Below, one piece after another: positions 26,739 through 35,821 of a stretch of 42,641 nucleotides of DNA. Position 1 is the stretch's first letter, and each line of letters opens with the position of its first letter. The notes below the pieces were generated by a model. The model was given only the letters and a program-made list of their open reading frames with translations. It was not told the DNA's origin and searched no databases. A program made the translations under genes and the position numbers. This DNA is from Desulfobacterales bacterium (GTDB lineage: Bacteria; Desulfobacterota; Desulfobacteria; Desulfobacterales; UBA5852). The stretch spans positions 1-42,641 of the forward strand of contig JASJCV010000005.1 in assembly GCA_030065275.1 (NCBI GenBank), written 5' to 3'.

Positions 26739-28847
26739 ATGATGGAGCGGGCTTATCGCGACACTCACGAAATGCTGCCCCCTGCGGAAACGAAGAATGA
26801 AAACAACCAAGCCACGGAAGGCGCCCCGGACCCGACGACGGCACAACCCCGGCCCAAACAACCGCGCTACGGCCGTTCGTACCTGATCAACAAGCTCAAT
26901 TATATCAATTTTCAGAACGGCACCATCCAGTTGGTGCTCACGCACCGCCGCTTCGACCAGACCACCATCTGCATTGCCCGTCCCCTGCCCTGCGAGGGCC
27001 GCCGCCTGGTTTGCCGCTGGTCGGACCCCCACCCCTCGGCCGCGCTGCTTGAAAACTATCGTTTCAGTGCGTTGTTCGTCAACGACGGGCGCCACGCGCT
27101 GGAAGTCGTGCCCCGGGTCGTGCGCATGGACGAGAAGGAGATTGAGCTTGAACTGCCCGACGAATGCCGCGAGGTGGCCAACCGCCGCGATACACGCTAT
27201 GCCTGCGATCGGATTCCGGTCCAGGTCATACAGAACAGCATGCTGTTCCGCGGGGTGCTGCTCGAGTTCAGTACCCGCGCGTTTCGAATCGCCCTGACCG
27301 TCGCACCGCCGCAGACCTTCCAATGCTTGGATCACGCCAAGCCACTGAACCTAATCGTTTTTGACGGCGACGAGCTCGTTTTCACGGGCGACTTCACCAT
27401 CCTTAAAAGCGGCGACGGGCGCCATGAGCGGGAATTTGTCCTCAAGCCCGAAATCAAGGCCATTCAGCGCTACAACGCCAAAGTTTATCGCAGTAAGCGG
27501 ATCGAACTGAAACCGGCCCCCAACATCGTCTTCCGGCACCCCCTCACCAGCCAGACGGTCAACCTGAAAGTGCTGGACCTGTCCGGCTCCGGGCTTTCGG
27601 TATCCGAGGGCGCCGGGCACTCGCTGCTGCTTCCCGGCATGATGTTGAACGAGGTCGAACTCCTATTTGCCGACAGCCTCACGCTTAACTTCAAAGCCCA
27701 GGTGCTTTACCGCAACCCCAAGCACAGCGAAGACAGGACCGGCGATATCGTCAACGGCCTGGCCATCATCGACATGGCCAGCGGCGACCACCTCAAACTG
27801 CTCAGTTTGCTGCAGCAGGCTGAAAATCAGAATGCCTACATCAATACGCGCATCGAGCTGGATGCCCTGTGGGACTTCTTTTTCGAAACCGGTTTCATCT
27901 ACCCGAAGAAATACGCTTTCATCCAGGCCAACAAGGAGACCATCAAAGAGACTTATTGGAGGCTGTATACGCAGAATCCGACCGTTGCGCGCCACTTCAT
28001 CTACCAGACCGAGGGGCGCATCATGGCCCACATGGGCATGGTGCGCCTTTACGAGAACGCCTGGCTGATCCACCACCATGCCGCCCGCAAGCGCTCCCTG
28101 GTGCACGCCGGCCTCACGGTTCTCAACCAGATCGGCCATTTCATCTACGATTCCCATCGGCTCTATTCGATGCACATGAAATACCTGATGTGCTATTTTC
28201 AGCCTGAAAATAATTTTCCCAACAGCGTCTTCGGCGGCTTCGCCCGCTACATCAACGACCGCGCCTGCTGCTCGCTGGACAATTTCGCCTATTTTCACTT
28301 GCCGGCACTCGAGGAGGCCGACAGCAGCAGCCTGCCCGACGAATGGACCCTCGATCACTGCACCGCAGCGGATATGGAGGAAATCGGGAACTGGTACCGG
28401 CACCAGATCGGCGGACCGATGTTGGACTGCCTCGATCTGGACACCCAGATGTTCGCCTCGACGGACCTGGCCGAAGAATACCGGCGCCACGGGTTTGCCA
28501 AAGATCGGCTGCTCTTGAGCCTGCGCCGCAACAACCGTATTCAGGCCTGCATCATCATTCATCGCACCGACATCGGGCTGAATTTGTCGGACCTCACCAA
28601 TTGTGTGAAGATCCTGCTGATCGACAGGCGCTCCATGAGCCGCAAGATTCTTCTCAAAAGTCTTCGGCTCCTGTACCAAAGACACGCCCTCAACCCGGAT
28701 ATGCCGGTTCTGCTAAATCCCAGCGATTTCGCCGAGCAGACCGCCATTCCTGTGGAAAAAAACTACAGTCTCTGGATTTTGAATACGCGCCACTCCGATA
28801 AATATTTCGGCTTTCTGAGCAAAATGTTCAAACTGGCACGCGAATGA
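26739..28847 (+). CDS. PilZ-domain protein with acetyltransferase-like C-terminal half
   Basis: A 702-residue soluble protein. After a disordered N-terminus come two PilZ-like stretches. The first has the RxxxR c-di-GMP signature at R149-R153 (NRRDTRY). The second (about 240-350) has RSKR at 251-254 and the D-x-S-x-x-G partner motif at D280-S282-G285 (VLDLSGSGLSV). The remainder (about 375-702) looks like two GNAT-type modules. The first holds GFIYPKKYA and the unusual WLIHHHAARKRS and CYFQPENNFPNSVFGGFA blocks. The second begins near LPDEWTLDHCTAADMEEIG. No membrane segment. Its stop overlaps the HD-GYP gene (ATGA), so the product likely reads c-di-GMP. The GNAT call is inference. Confidence 0.75.
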   Translation: MMERAYRDTHEMLPPAETKNENNQATEGAPDPTTAQPRPKQPRYGRSYLINKLNYINFQNGTIQLVLTHRRFDQTTICIARPLPCEGRRLVCRWSDPHPSAALLENYRFSALFVNDGRHALEVVPRVVRMDEKEIELELPDECREVANRRDTRYACDRIPVQVIQNSMLFRGVLLEFSTRAFRIALTVAPPQTFQCLDHAKPLNLIVFDGDELVFTGDFTILKSGDGRHEREFVLKPEIKAIQRYNAKVYRSKRIELKPAPNIVFRHPLTSQTVNLKVLDLSGSGLSVSEGAGHSLLLPGMMLNEVELLFADSLTLNFKAQVLYRNPKHSEDRTGDIVNGLAIIDMASGDHLKLLSLLQQAENQNAYINTRIELDALWDFFFETGFIYPKKYAFIQANKETIKETYWRLYTQNPTVARHFIYQTEGRIMAHMGMVRLYENAWLIHHHAARKRSLVHAGLTVLNQIGHFIYDSHRLYSMHMKYLMCYFQPENNFPNSVFGGFARYINDRACCSLDNFAYFHLPALEEADSSSLPDEWTLDHCTAADMEEIGNWYRHQIGGPMLDCLDLDTQMFASTDLAEEYRRHGFAKDRLLLSLRRNNRIQACIIIHRTDIGLNLSDLTNCVKILLIDRRSMSRKILLKSLRLLYQRHALNPDMPVLLNPSDFAEQTAIPVEKNYSLWILNTRHSDKYFGFLSKMFKLARE

Positions 28848-30910
28848 TGTTGAACCCGTTCCCCCAGCGCATCGATATGCCATCTTCCGACGAGACACCG
28901 ACGGGTGCGGACGACCATGCCCGTCTGAAGGCCGTTGCCCAACCGCATGACGAGGAGGAATCGCCCCCCCAATCGATGAACGATGTCCCGCTGTACAACA
29001 GCCGGATCATCGACAATTACATCAAGCTGATCAAATTCAAATACCCCTGGATCAATGCCACCGGGATTTTAAATTATGCCGGTATGACCAGCTACGAGGT
29101 GGCCGATCAGGGGCACTGGTTCACCCAGCGCCAAATCAACCGCTTCCACGAAAAACTTGCCGCATGCACCCAGAATGTGAACATTTCCCGTGAGGCCGGC
29201 CGCTATTCGGCCTCGCCCGACGCCATCGGCGTGATGCGGCAATACGGCCTGGGCATGATCGGCCCGGACAAATGCTTTGAGCACATGGGCACCTTCGCTT
29301 CGAAATTCACCAAGTCATCGGCGTTTCATTCGAAGCGGCTCAGTCCCAACAAGTATGAAATCGCCGTCCACCCGCGGCCGGGTGTGCGCGAAAAACAGTT
29401 TCAGTGCGAAAACCGCATCGGTTTTTTGGAATCCGTCACGCTGGCCTTTTCGAATAAACTTCCTCATATCGAGCACCCCGAATGTATCTTCCGGGGCGAT
29501 GCGGCCTGCCGTTACCTCATCAGTTGGGAATCGTCTTTTTCACTCGTCTGGAAGCGAATTCGCGCCTACATGCCGGTGTTATTCGTTTTAAGCTGTATTC
29601 TTCTGCACATGGGCGCCCCGCAGATTCGGCTGACCACCCTACTGTTGTCGAGCGCCGTTCTGTTTTTGCTGCTGACGCTGATCGGGGAATCGATGGAGAA
29701 GAACGAGCTGCGCAAGAGCGTCGATAACCTGAAGGATTCCACCGACAAGCTCGTCGACCAGATCGCGCTCAACTACAACAACTCGTTAATGATCAACGAA
29801 GTCGGCCAGCTGATTGCCGGCAAGACCAAAGTGGATGACGTCCTCGACAAGGTGGTCAAGATCTCCCAGCGACGGTTGAATTTCGACCGGGGCATCATTC
29901 TGCTGGCCAACAAGGCGAAAACCCGGCTGGAATACCGGGCCGCCTACGGGTACAGCCAGGAGATGCGGAATATGGTGCGCACGGCTTCCTTTCATTTGGA
30001 CAAGCCGGGTTCCAGGGGATTTTTTGTCGTTTCCTTCCGTGAGCAAAAGCCCTACCTCATCAACGATTTCAACGAAATCGAAAGGGAGTTATCTCCGCGC
30101 AGCTTGGATTTCGCGCGCAAGATGGGCGCCAAGGCTTTTATCTGCAGCCCGATCGTGTGCGAGGGGGAGGCGCTGGGCGTCTTTGCCGTCGATAACATCC
30201 ACTCCCGGCGACCGCTGGTTCAGAGCGATCTCAGCCTTCTCATCGGCGTGGCCTCGATCATCGGGATCGCCATCCGCAATACCAAACTGATCGAGTCCAA
30301 AGAGCGCCAGTTCAGCTCCATTCTCGAAGTCCTGGCCGCCAGCATCGACGCGCGAGACCCTCTGACATCCGGCCATTCGGCCAAAGTCACGGAATACGCG
30401 GTGGGCATCTGCAAGGAATTGAAAATGGACAGCCAGTACTGCGAGATGATCCGCGTTGCCGCGTTGCTCCACGATTACGGCAAAATCGGCGTTCCGGATT
30501 CGATTCTGAACAAGGCCGGCCGCTTAACCGGCAAGGAATACGAGACCGTCAAGACCCATGCGGCCAGCACCCGGGCCATTCTCGAACGCGTCAATTTCGA
30601 AGGTGTCTATAAGGAGGTCCCGATCATCGCCGGGGCCCACCACGAGCGTTACGACGGCAGAGGATACCCGGAAGGACTGGCGGGCGAGGAAATCCCTATG
30701 GGCGCCCGGATCATTGCGGTGGCCGATTTTTTTGAAGCCGTGACGGCCAAGCGGCACTACCACCAGCCCATGGCGCCGGAGCAGGCCTTCGCGCTAATGC
30801 AGGCCAAAATCAATACCCACTTTGATCCGCGCGTGGTGGAGGCCTTCATGCGCTACCACAAGGTCAACCCCGACCTGGTCCTGATGAAGACGCCCGCAGC
30901 GCTTGCATAG
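28844..30910 (+). CDS. Membrane sensor with GAF and HD-GYP domains (c-di-GMP phosphodiesterase)
   Basis: A 688-residue protein. Residues 50-230 form an N-terminal sensory region ending with HPECIFRGDAACRYLISWE, reminiscent of V4R/heme-NO-associated domains. Two membrane helices lie at about 242-257 and 264-281. A GAF domain spans about 310-485. The HD-GYP domain spans about 490-680, with H543-D544 in LLHDYGKIGVPD, HH at 599-600 and G607-Y608-P609 in YDGRGYPEG. HD-GYP enzymes hydrolyse c-di-GMP to pGpG or GMP, and all key residues seem intact. It overlaps the PilZ gene by four bases, so both are made together. Confidence 0.9.
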   Translation: MMLNPFPQRIDMPSSDETPTGADDHARLKAVAQPHDEEESPPQSMNDVPLYNSRIIDNYIKLIKFKYPWINATGILNYAGMTSYEVADQGHWFTQRQINRFHEKLAACTQNVNISREAGRYSASPDAIGVMRQYGLGMIGPDKCFEHMGTFASKFTKSSAFHSKRLSPNKYEIAVHPRPGVREKQFQCENRIGFLESVTLAFSNKLPHIEHPECIFRGDAACRYLISWESSFSLVWKRIRAYMPVLFVLSCILLHMGAPQIRLTTLLLSSAVLFLLLTLIGESMEKNELRKSVDNLKDSTDKLVDQIALNYNNSLMINEVGQLIAGKTKVDDVLDKVVKISQRRLNFDRGIILLANKAKTRLEYRAAYGYSQEMRNMVRTASFHLDKPGSRGFFVVSFREQKPYLINDFNEIERELSPRSLDFARKMGAKAFICSPIVCEGEALGVFAVDNIHSRRPLVQSDLSLLIGVASIIGIAIRNTKLIESKERQFSSILEVLAASIDARDPLTSGHSAKVTEYAVGICKELKMDSQYCEMIRVAALLHDYGKIGVPDSILNKAGRLTGKEYETVKTHAASTRAILERVNFEGVYKEVPIIAGAHHERYDGRGYPEGLAGEEIPMGARIIAVADFFEAVTAKRHYHQPMAPEQAFALMQAKINTHFDPRVVEAFMRYHKVNPDLVLMKTPAALA

Positions 30911-31036
30911 CATCATGAGGGCGAGCGCTTGAGCGGCTCGTTTGTTTCCCCCTTTGAAACATTTATGCCAGGTTGAACCCGAAATCAGTGGCCGCGTGTT
31001 GTTGTGCACGCTTTGCCACTACCGGTCGAGCGTTGT

Positions 31037-32197
31037 TCAACACGGTGATTTCAAATCCAGGCAGGCAGAAGCGTGCCTGATAAAGGCGGGTTGCGGCGTC
31101 GTGGTATGCCGATCGTCCAGGGGGGCACAGGCGGCTTCCAAAGAGGCCGTCGCCGCCGCACCGTTCGGTGCTTCCAGGATCCTGGAGAACAGGAACTGCG
31201 ATCCGCCACCGTAGCAGTCGAAGTTGGGGATGCCCCGCGCCAAGAACCTACCGGCCGCGCCGAGCAATTCGGACTCGCCCACATGGGTGCCCACGTGGCA
31301 TAAGACGCCAGCCTGCGCGGCCATCTGCGCGATGGCCCGTGAGCGCAGCAGTCCGCCGCATTTGGAAATCTTGATATTGAAGATATCACAAGCCTCCTGC
31401 GCCAGGAATACTTCGGCATCCGCCAGGCTGACCAGGGATTCGTCCACGATTACGGCCAACCCGCTATCCCGTCGGAACTGACGGAGGCCCTCGATATCAC
31501 CGGCCGGTAGGGGCTGTTCGATGGCGGCCGGCCGAAACGGCCGCACCCGATCGACTTCTTTCAGAACCTGCGTCCGCGTCAGCTTGCCGTTGACCTCCAG
31601 CCGAATCTCGCCCGCCTCCCCTGCCAGACGACGCACTTGCTCCATGCGCCCGTAATTGGCCTCCGAATCGGTTCCCAAGAGCACTTTGAAAACCGGCTTG
31701 TCGAAACGCGCCTGCAGGATCGGTAAGTACTTTTCGACAATCGCGCGGTCGACAAGGGGCACGGATATCGAAAAGCGAAGTGCCTGGCGATATTTCTCGG
31801 GAAATAGTTGCCGGGCCTCCGAATGACCGCCACGCCCGAGCACATCGATGAGGGCCAGATCGGCCGCCCCCAGGGCAGAATGATAGGCTCGCGGCTCGTT
31901 CTGCCGGCAGGCGGTTTCAAGTTGCGCTAGCAGTGTTTCGACATCTTCCAGGGTGTCAAAGGGGTTGGCAAACAAAATCGGGGCGAAGGCATGCTGCCAC
32001 AATGCAAGCACCGATGCGACGCTCTCCCCGGTGACATAGGCCCGCGGCGCACTTTCCCCCCACCCCCAGCCGTTCGGACCGCAGTCGAGACGCACGATCA
32101 CGGAATCCGCCCGAAGCCGGTTGGCCTGGGGAGAATGAAAAGGGATTTTGAAGGCTTCGTTGTAGTGGTAGCACTGGATTCGCTGGACGATCATCAT
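31037..32197 (-). CDS. Enolase-superfamily protein (muconate-cycloisomerase/dipeptide-epimerase subgroup), altered active site
   Basis: A 386-residue capping domain plus barrel. The N-terminus resembles the subgroup (FKIPFHSPQANRLRADSVIV, then GWGWGESAPRAYVTGES). The second-strand KxK is K171-V-L173: the second, usually catalytic, lysine is missing. Metal-ligand positions read E201 (usually Asp, in EVNG), E227 (AIEQPLP) and D252 (IVDESL). K276 and K279 lie in NIKISKCGG on the sixth strand. The gene ends convergently with the HD-GYP gene. It may still be an epimerase or o-succinylbenzoate-synthase relative. Substrate unknown. Confidence 0.8.
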   Translation of the reverse strand: MMIVQRIQCYHYNEAFKIPFHSPQANRLRADSVIVRLDCGPNGWGWGESAPRAYVTGESVASVLALWQHAFAPILFANPFDTLEDVETLLAQLETACRQNEPRAYHSALGAADLALIDVLGRGGHSEARQLFPEKYRQALRFSISVPLVDRAIVEKYLPILQARFDKPVFKVLLGTDSEANYGRMEQVRRLAGEAGEIRLEVNGKLTRTQVLKEVDRVRPFRPAAIEQPLPAGDIEGLRQFRRDSGLAVIVDESLVSLADAEVFLAQEACDIFNIKISKCGGLLRSRAIAQMAAQAGVLCHVGTHVGESELLGAAGRFLARGIPNFDCYGGGSQFLFSRILEAPNGAAATASLEAACAPLDDRHTTTPQPAFIRHASACLDLKSPC

Positions 32198-32243
32198 CAG
32201 ACCTGTAGCAAACGCCGCCGGCTTGGCCGTTAGCGGCTGTCGG

Positions 32244-32684
32244 TTAATCTCCCCCTGGGCTGGATTTGGCCGCCAGGGCGGCCCGCTCAGCAGCCAGTTC
32301 CTTCAACAGGGCCCTCAAGGTCCAGGTCTCCGACGTCGGCGTCAGCGTTGCCCACAACGGCCAAGGCAATCCCGCGGACCGGTAGCGTTCCATGAGCGTG
32401 TGGAGTTCGGCCTCGGAAATGCCCGCCATAATGATGGCGGCCGGCATGCGGCTGGGTTGGTCGCACCCGGTGCCGCTCTCACGCGCGAAAAGCTCGCGCA
32501 GCTCGGTTTCGAGGTCTTCCGTGGTCGCGAATACCACGGACAGCGGCGTGATTTCGGCCGCTTCGATCCGCTCGAGGATGGCGGTCTGGCCTTCCGGGGT
32601 GAAACCGCAAACGAGCAGGGCCCGCGGACCGTAAAGACGATTGGCGCTGCGCGCCACGCGGCTGAATGTATCGGTATCGTTCAT
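32244..32684 (-). CDS. DUF3783-type protein
   Basis: A 146-residue soluble protein. Its C-terminal half (about 78-135) resembles DUF3783: PAAIIMAGISEAELHTLMER, GLPWPLWATLTPTSETW, then LLKELAAER. The N-terminal half has a VCGFTPEGQTAILERIEAAE segment with no family I can name. AGGAG precedes the ATG. It lies 46 bp upstream of the enolase-superfamily gene on the same strand. Function unknown. Confidence 0.7.
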   Translation of the reverse strand: MNDTDTFSRVARSANRLYGPRALLVCGFTPEGQTAILERIEAAEITPLSVVFATTEDLETELRELFARESGTGCDQPSRMPAAIIMAGISEAELHTLMERYRSAGLPWPLWATLTPTSETWTLRALLKELAAERAALAAKSSPGGD

Positions 32685-32854
32685 CGTGCTCCTAACATCG
32701 AAAATGGAGGGCCGTTGCCCGGGGCGTTGACCGCCGAAGATTTTTTATGCCACAAAGGGGTGGTTTTCACAACGATCGTCTGCCCCGGTCCGGGACCGCT
32801 GCCGGCAGGACGCGCGGACCCCGCCAGCACCGGGCGTTGAAGGGATGGGTGAAC

Positions 32855-33130
32855 ATGGAAGAGAAGGTCATTCGGCTTGAGAAAGAGGTCGTCGTCGACC
32901 AGGAGGCGCTGGGCCGACTGCTGATGCTGGTGCCGGCCCGACACCGGAAGGACGCGCGGCTGATCCGGTTCCTGGCTTTCCGGCTTAAAATCGACGGGTT
33001 TGAAAAGTCCAGCGCCTTTGTCTCGCGCAAACTCATGGAAGCCGAACGCTGCACGTTTCGCGGCCTGCTGTACGACTTTTTGAAAGATAACGAGGAGAGC
33101 AACGCCTGCAAGGATCAGCCGCCGTCGTAA
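32855..33130 (+). CDS. Uncharacterised small protein
   Basis: A 91-residue, charged, soluble protein. I do not recognise it. Seen are MEEKVIRLEKEVVVDQEALG, a basic segment around PARHRKDARLIRFLAFRLK and the C-terminal half KLMEAERCTFRGLLYDFLKD. The ATG at 32855 has GAAGGGATGGG upstream and is preferred to an earlier in-frame ATG (32747). It reads divergently from DUF3783. No membrane segment or signal peptide. Codon use looks like a real gene of this genome. Confidence 0.55.
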   Translation: MEEKVIRLEKEVVVDQEALGRLLMLVPARHRKDARLIRFLAFRLKIDGFEKSSAFVSRKLMEAERCTFRGLLYDFLKDNEESNACKDQPPS

Positions 33131-33193
33131 GAATTGTCGCGGGGTTCCGCCGCCAGGGTTGTTTGCCGTTGCGCTTGGGGGGGCGATGGCAGT

Positions 33194-33775
33194 TCAGGTG
33201 AAAACGGTATCGGGGGGCAGCACCATGGGTGCCGCCACCTCCCGGGCCTTGTCTTCGCCGCAAAGCAACGCCACCAGCCGAAGGGCAAATTCCAGGGCCG
33301 TTCCCGGACCGCGACTGGTCACGCAACGCCCATCCACCACTACGCGCTCATCAATGCGGGTTTGGTCTCCGAGCCGATCGACGAAGGCGGGATGCGCGGT
33401 GGCCCGGCACCCCTCAAGGAGCGTATGCGCGGCAAGCACCACGGCCGGCGCCGCACAAATCGCACCCAACCAGCCGCCGGCCTCCCGCTGCTCCTTGAGG
33501 ATTTCCACCAGCACGTCGGAGTCCCGCAGGCGCTCCGCTCCCGGAATGCCGCCGGGCAGTACCACCATATCGAAAGCCTCACCCCGGCATTGATCGATCA
33601 GGCAGTCGGCCACGAGCTTCACCCCACGCGAGGCCGTGACCTGCAGCGCCCCGACCGAAGCCACCGTCACCGTCACGCCCGCGCGGCGCAAAACATCGAT
33701 GATGCACACGGCTTCGATCTCCTCCGTGCCGTCGGCGATAGGGACGAGCACGCGAGGTGGGGTGGCGTTGGGCAT
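33194..33775 (-). CDS. DJ-1/PfpI-family protein
   Basis: A 193-residue member of the DJ-1/ThiJ/YajL group. Family features: RVLVPIADGTEEIEAVCIID with the conserved glutamate, VVLPGGIPGAERLRDS, and the nucleophile elbow AICAAPAVVLA with a cysteine at about 108. YajL/DJ-1 proteins are linked to oxidative stress and protein or glyoxal repair. Activity cannot be predicted. The ATG at 33775 has a perfect CGGAGGTG upstream and is preferred to an in-frame TTG further out. It follows the CBS-ACT gene by 20 bases, in the same operon. Confidence 0.9.
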   Translation of the reverse strand: MPNATPPRVLVPIADGTEEIEAVCIIDVLRRAGVTVTVASVGALQVTASRGVKLVADCLIDQCRGEAFDMVVLPGGIPGAERLRDSDVLVEILKEQREAGGWLGAICAAPAVVLAAHTLLEGCRATAHPAFVDRLGDQTRIDERVVVDGRCVTSRGPGTALEFALRLVALLCGEDKAREVAAPMVLPPDTVFT

Positions 33776-33795
33776 GGTTGGCACCTCCGTGTAAG

Positions 33796-34470
33796 TCAAC
33801 TTGCCGGCTGATATGGATCCAGATCCTGGGTGTAGGCCGTGAGCACCTTGAAGCCCTGCTTTTCAAGGCAGACGGCCGCCTTGTCGCCGTCGACCGCCGG
33901 CACCCGAACCACCAGATAGTACACGCCGGGGTGTGTCTTTTCAGGCCAGGTGAAAAGGCTGCGGATGTTGATGCCCTCGGCCCGCAGGCTCTGGGAAATA
34001 TCCGAAATCACCCCGATGCGGTCCTTGACCAGGATGGTCAGGCGCGAACTGTCGGTCTCGAGACCCACGGCTTCGAGTAGCACCCGCATGACGTCCCGCG
34101 AGGTGATGATCCCCACCAGTTCATCGCCCTCGAGCACCGGCAAGGCGTTGATCCGGTGCTGATTCATTAGCAGCGCTGCCCGCTCGATGGTGGTGGCCGG
34201 GGTGATCGTCAGGGTCTTCTTGGTCATAATGTCCGCCACCGTCACCTGATCCAGCAGGTAATTCAGCTCGTTTTTGCTAAGCGTTGTGGCCGAGGACGCC
34301 CAGCTTTTTTTCAAATCGCGGTCCGAAACGATACCCAGAAGTTCGTTATCGCGGTCCACGATCAAAAGATGGTTGATCTTTTGTTGCTCCAGGGTTTCCT
34401 GGGCGGCGACGAGACTCGTCTCCGGTGCAACCGTGGTCAGATCCGTCCGCATCACAGTCCCGACATACAT
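33796..34470 (-). CDS. Tandem CBS-domain protein with C-terminal ACT-like domain (AcuB-like)
   Basis: A 224-residue soluble regulator. CBS1 is about 1-60 (VGTVMRTDLTTVAPETSL, then INHLLIVDRDNELLGIVSDRDLK). CBS2 is about 75-135 (VADIMTKKTLTITPATTI, then INALPVLEGDELVGIITSRD). An ACT-like domain is about 142-210 (RLTILVKDRIGVISDIS). CBS pairs bind adenosine nucleotides. The AcuB-like layout suggests control by energy charge or amino acids. GGAGG precedes the ATG. It lies between the MFS transporter and the DJ-1 gene. Confidence 0.88.
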   Translation of the reverse strand: MYVGTVMRTDLTTVAPETSLVAAQETLEQQKINHLLIVDRDNELLGIVSDRDLKKSWASSATTLSKNELNYLLDQVTVADIMTKKTLTITPATTIERAALLMNQHRINALPVLEGDELVGIITSRDVMRVLLEAVGLETDSSRLTILVKDRIGVISDISQSLRAEGINIRSLFTWPEKTHPGVYYLVVRVPAVDGDKAAVCLEKQGFKVLTAYTQDLDPYQPAS

Positions 34471-34549
34471 TGCGCCTCCTTCGGATATAAGATGACCGGG
34501 GAAAGATGAGGGTGCTGCGCGCTGCCGACCGGGCGACGCCTGAACGAAC

Positions 34550-35779
34550 TTAGGCTATCCCCTCGGGGGTGTCAACTTCGGGGCCGGGGAGCCAGAACGT
34601 CGCGGTCGATGCCAGCGTGGTGGTCAGCCCGATCAACACAAAAGCCCTTCCGAACAGACCGGCGTCGCCCATCCATCCGAGAAATAAAGGGATGATGCCG
34701 CCGCCGATCAGAAAAGCCATCGGAATTGTAACGGCGATCGTGATATTCTGACGGCGGCGGGTGCTGATTCGCGAAAGCAAACTGAACCCCGCGGGGAAAA
34801 AACAAACAGCCAGGACGGGCTGGCAGAAGACGGCCGCCACTAGGCTGGGGCCGCGCAAAACCCCGAGAGCCATGATCAGCACGCCGGACAGCAGAAACAC
34901 CACCCGGATCGTGCTGCGGGGACCGAATCGGTCGGCCGCCCAACCCCCGAACCCGGCCGCCGCCAGAGACCCCACACGCGAAAAGGCCAACAGACCGTTG
35001 GCCCATTGACGTTCCATCCCGTGATCGCCCACCAGAAAAAGGGGCAGCATCGAGTAAAGGCCCAGGGTGCCCGAAATGCCGATGCCAAACGAGAGCATCA
35101 TCAGCCAAGCAGCCGGTTTGGCGGCAATTTCCGCCATCACGCGGCGGTCCGGGATCTCACCGCAGTAGTCGGCACCCCGTCCGCGCCACTGGAAAAATCC
35201 GGCCAAAGCGAGCGCAGCGCCGCCCAATACCATCAGGCCCATTCGCCAGTCCACAACACCCAGAGCGGCTTCCACCATCAGGGGCGCCAGCAAAAAAGCC
35301 GCGTTGGGGGCCAGTTCGTGGATGGCCAGGGCCTTACCCCAATGGCGGGCGGCGACACGGTCGGTGATCGAGGCGATACCCGAGGGCAGATAGATGCCGG
35401 CCGCAAACCCCAAAGCCAGAAGACCGCCATAAATCCCGATCAGATTCGACGCCCGGGCGATGACCGTCAGGGCCAGTCCCACGCCGGCACACGAGAGGAC
35501 AATCACCCGGCGGTGGGGCATGCGTCCGGCCAGGTGCCCCGAACCCAGCAGGGCCAGAAAATAGCCGCAGGACAGAACCAGAAAAAAACGTCCGGCCCCG
35601 CTGAGGTCCAGCTTAAGGTCCCCGCGAATAACCGGCAGAAGGGGGGCCATGATGATCCGCGCGACGAAGTTCACGAAAAATATGGCGGTCAGCAGGAGGA
35701 TGGGCGCCAGCGCCGACCGAAAGTCACCGGGCTTTTCGTGTTCCTGCAGCCCATGACAGGGCTTGGCTTGCTTTGGCAT
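34550..35779 (-). CDS. Major facilitator superfamily transporter
   Basis: A 409-residue integral inner-membrane protein with about 12 hydrophobic segments. The first is around residues 25-45 (LAPILLLTAIFFVNFVARII). The loop 2-3 signature is weak (GSGHLAGRMPHRRVIVLS), and the loop 8-9 region is FGGWAADRFGPRSTIRVV. N-terminal charges and DUF-like features give no clue to substrate. It lies 42 bp after the ParM-like gene and 79 bp before the CBS-ACT gene on the same strand, suggesting an operon. Confidence 0.88.
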   Translation of the reverse strand: MPKQAKPCHGLQEHEKPGDFRSALAPILLLTAIFFVNFVARIIMAPLLPVIRGDLKLDLSGAGRFFLVLSCGYFLALLGSGHLAGRMPHRRVIVLSCAGVGLALTVIARASNLIGIYGGLLALGFAAGIYLPSGIASITDRVAARHWGKALAIHELAPNAAFLLAPLMVEAALGVVDWRMGLMVLGGAALALAGFFQWRGRGADYCGEIPDRRVMAEIAAKPAAWLMMLSFGIGISGTLGLYSMLPLFLVGDHGMERQWANGLLAFSRVGSLAAAGFGGWAADRFGPRSTIRVVFLLSGVLIMALGVLRGPSLVAAVFCQPVLAVCFFPAGFSLLSRISTRRRQNITIAVTIPMAFLIGGGIIPLFLGWMGDAGLFGRAFVLIGLTTTLASTATFWLPGPEVDTPEGIA

Positions 35780-35821
35780 GCCTGTTTATCGCTTTCTGGC
35801 GACGTTGGTGGCCGGATCGGT

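Noticed and set aside
30911-31036. Hairpin CGAGC/GCTCG with TTTGTTT after the HD-GYP gene as a terminator
   Set aside because: Only five base pairs with a large loop; too weak to report as a terminator.
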